DNA from: Clostridia bacterium
GTDB lineage: Bacteria > Bacillota > Clostridia > UMGS1810
Assembly (NCBI GenBank): GCA_017503945.1
Contig: JAFVSB010000028.1
Span: 1 to 5,669 of the forward strand
DNA length: 5,669 nt
Direction: 5' to 3'
The translations under genes and the position numbers were made by a program. Each line of letters begins with the position of its first letter. The stretch's first letter is position 1. The notes beneath the pieces are model-generated. The model was given only the letters and a program-made list of their open reading frames with translations, was not told the DNA's origin and did no database searches. Positions 5,090 to 5,669 of the stretch are shown here, piece after piece.

Positions 5090-5669
5090 TTAATGACTCA
5101 ATTTATATTTTTCTCCATACGATTTGAATTTTTCATCAAACATTGGATTGTTAGCGATTAAGCTCTGTTTATATTCGTGAGCGTTCATATTGTGATTGTT
5201 GGCATCAATCAAACAAGTTGCAATATTTGAGCAATGGTCAGAGGTTCGCTCTAAGTTTGTTAAGAGGTCTCCCCAAATGAAGCCTGCTTCAACTGTACAC
5301 TCACCATCTGCCAGGCGAACTATATGTCTGTCGCGGAGCATTGATTTTAGTCCGTCAATTACCTGTTCTAATGGTTCAACATTATACGCAGCGTTTTCAT
5401 CATCATTATTAAAGGCATCGAGCGTGATATCAAGTATCTCTGATACTGCGTTTAAAAGAACATCAAGCTCTTTTTTGGCATCGGCAGAAAACTCAATTTT
5501 CTTTTCTTTTAATTCTTCAACGGATTCCAAAATATTTACACTATGATCTGATATTCTTTCAAAATCACCGATGGCTTTCAGAAGTTTTGAAACTTCCGAG
5601 CTATCTTCATCCGAAGTTTTTGAGCGAGATAGTTTTGTTAAATATGTTCCCAAAATATCTTCATAATGA
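5090..5669 (-). CDS. Na/Pi cotransporter-family protein, C-terminal PhoU-like domain (cut by window edge)
   Basis: The visible 192 codons are the C-terminus of a longer protein: the frame stays open to the right edge, beginning HYEDILGTYLTKLS, with no credible start codon. The segment is helical and PhoU-like, with two metal-cluster-type motifs: GDFERISDH near visible residues 34-42 and NLERTSDHCSNI in the second half. The pattern of LTKLS, then SKLLKAIGDFERISDH, then RHIVRL and LLTNLERTSDH is what I recognise from the C-terminal domain of bacterial NptA-like Na+/phosphate cotransporters (Na/Pi cotransporter core plus PhoU). These are membrane proteins that import or export phosphate. A stand-alone PhoU regulator is the alternative. 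The transport domain is not visible, so it is an inference. It ends at TAA (5090-5092) and converges on thiT. Its promoter is outside the window. Confidence 0.78.
   Translation of the reverse strand, partial: HYEDILGTYLTKLSRSKTSDEDSSEVSKLLKAIGDFERISDHSVNILESVEELKEKKIEFSADAKKELDVLLNAVSEILDITLDAFNNDDENAAYNVEPLEQVIDGLKSMLRDRHIVRLADGECTVEAGFIWGDLLTNLERTSDHCSNIATCLIDANNHNMNAHEYKQSLIANNPMFDEKFKSYGEKYKLSH

Noticed and set aside
5196..5546. 116-residue Ser-rich open frame on the plus strand opposite the PhoU-like gene
   Set aside because: It is the complement of a clear PhoU-like coding sequence. The serine-rich composition is typical of an antisense shadow.
5090..5669. Complete stand-alone phosphate-signalling regulator PhoU starting at a TTG at 5653
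   Set aside because: The reading frame continues upstream of the TTG to the window edge without a stop. No ribosome binding site precedes the TTG, and the motif pattern fits the C-terminal domain of a Na/Pi cotransporter better.

Overview
The window looks like ordinary chromosomal DNA from a low-to-moderate GC Bacillota, most likely a clostridial lineage (class Clostridia, possibly gut Oscillospiraceae-like; the family is a guess). Four things support this: a large Bacillus/Clostridium-type SRP RNA (about 270 nt, with an Alu domain and 5'/3' end pairing) directly upstream of dnaX; a TPP-riboswitch-controlled thiT (an ECF-transporter S component typical of Firmicutes); a tRNA with an encoded CCA end; and strong GGAGG-type ribosome binding sites with SigA promoters of near-consensus sequence. 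I see no insertion sequence, phage gene, CRISPR array or defence system.

Layout from left to right. Positions 1-364 (minus) hold the N-terminal third or so of homoserine dehydrogenase, cut by the window edge, with its own consensus promoter at 401-429. Positions 461-2086 (minus) hold dnaX, the tau subunit of DNA polymerase III. Positions 2121-2394 (minus) hold the SRP RNA gene with its own promoter, 34 bp upstream of dnaX. Positions 2448-3812 (minus) hold a MATE-family efflux transporter with a promoter at 3851-3879. Positions 3939-4015 (minus) hold tRNA-Arg(ACG), with an abutting intrinsic terminator and a promoter at 4034-4062. An AT-tract-rich divergent region follows. On the plus strand come a promoter at 4107-4135, a TPP riboswitch beginning at the predicted transcription start, a leader terminator, and thiT (4369-5022) ending in a long hairpin terminator. 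Positions 5090-5669 (minus) hold the C-terminal PhoU-like part of a Na+/phosphate cotransporter-family protein, cut by the right edge.

Most units look like independent transcription units rather than one operon. Five SigA-type promoters, each with exactly 17 bp between the hexamers, can be read directly. The exception is dnaX, which has no obvious promoter of its own and probably depends on read-through from the SRP RNA promoter. The best-resolved regulation is at thiT. When thiamine pyrophosphate (TPP) is scarce, an antiterminator that reuses aptamer bases can form. When TPP is bound, the aptamer keeps those bases and a U-tailed terminator forms upstream of the gene.

I did not find a previously undescribed system here. 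The points worth a second look are the thiT leader architecture, a 10-nt aptamer copy downstream of its terminator, an E. coli-like slippery heptamer in dnaX, the SRP RNA/dnaX read-through arrangement, and hom where ybaB-recR would usually follow dnaX.
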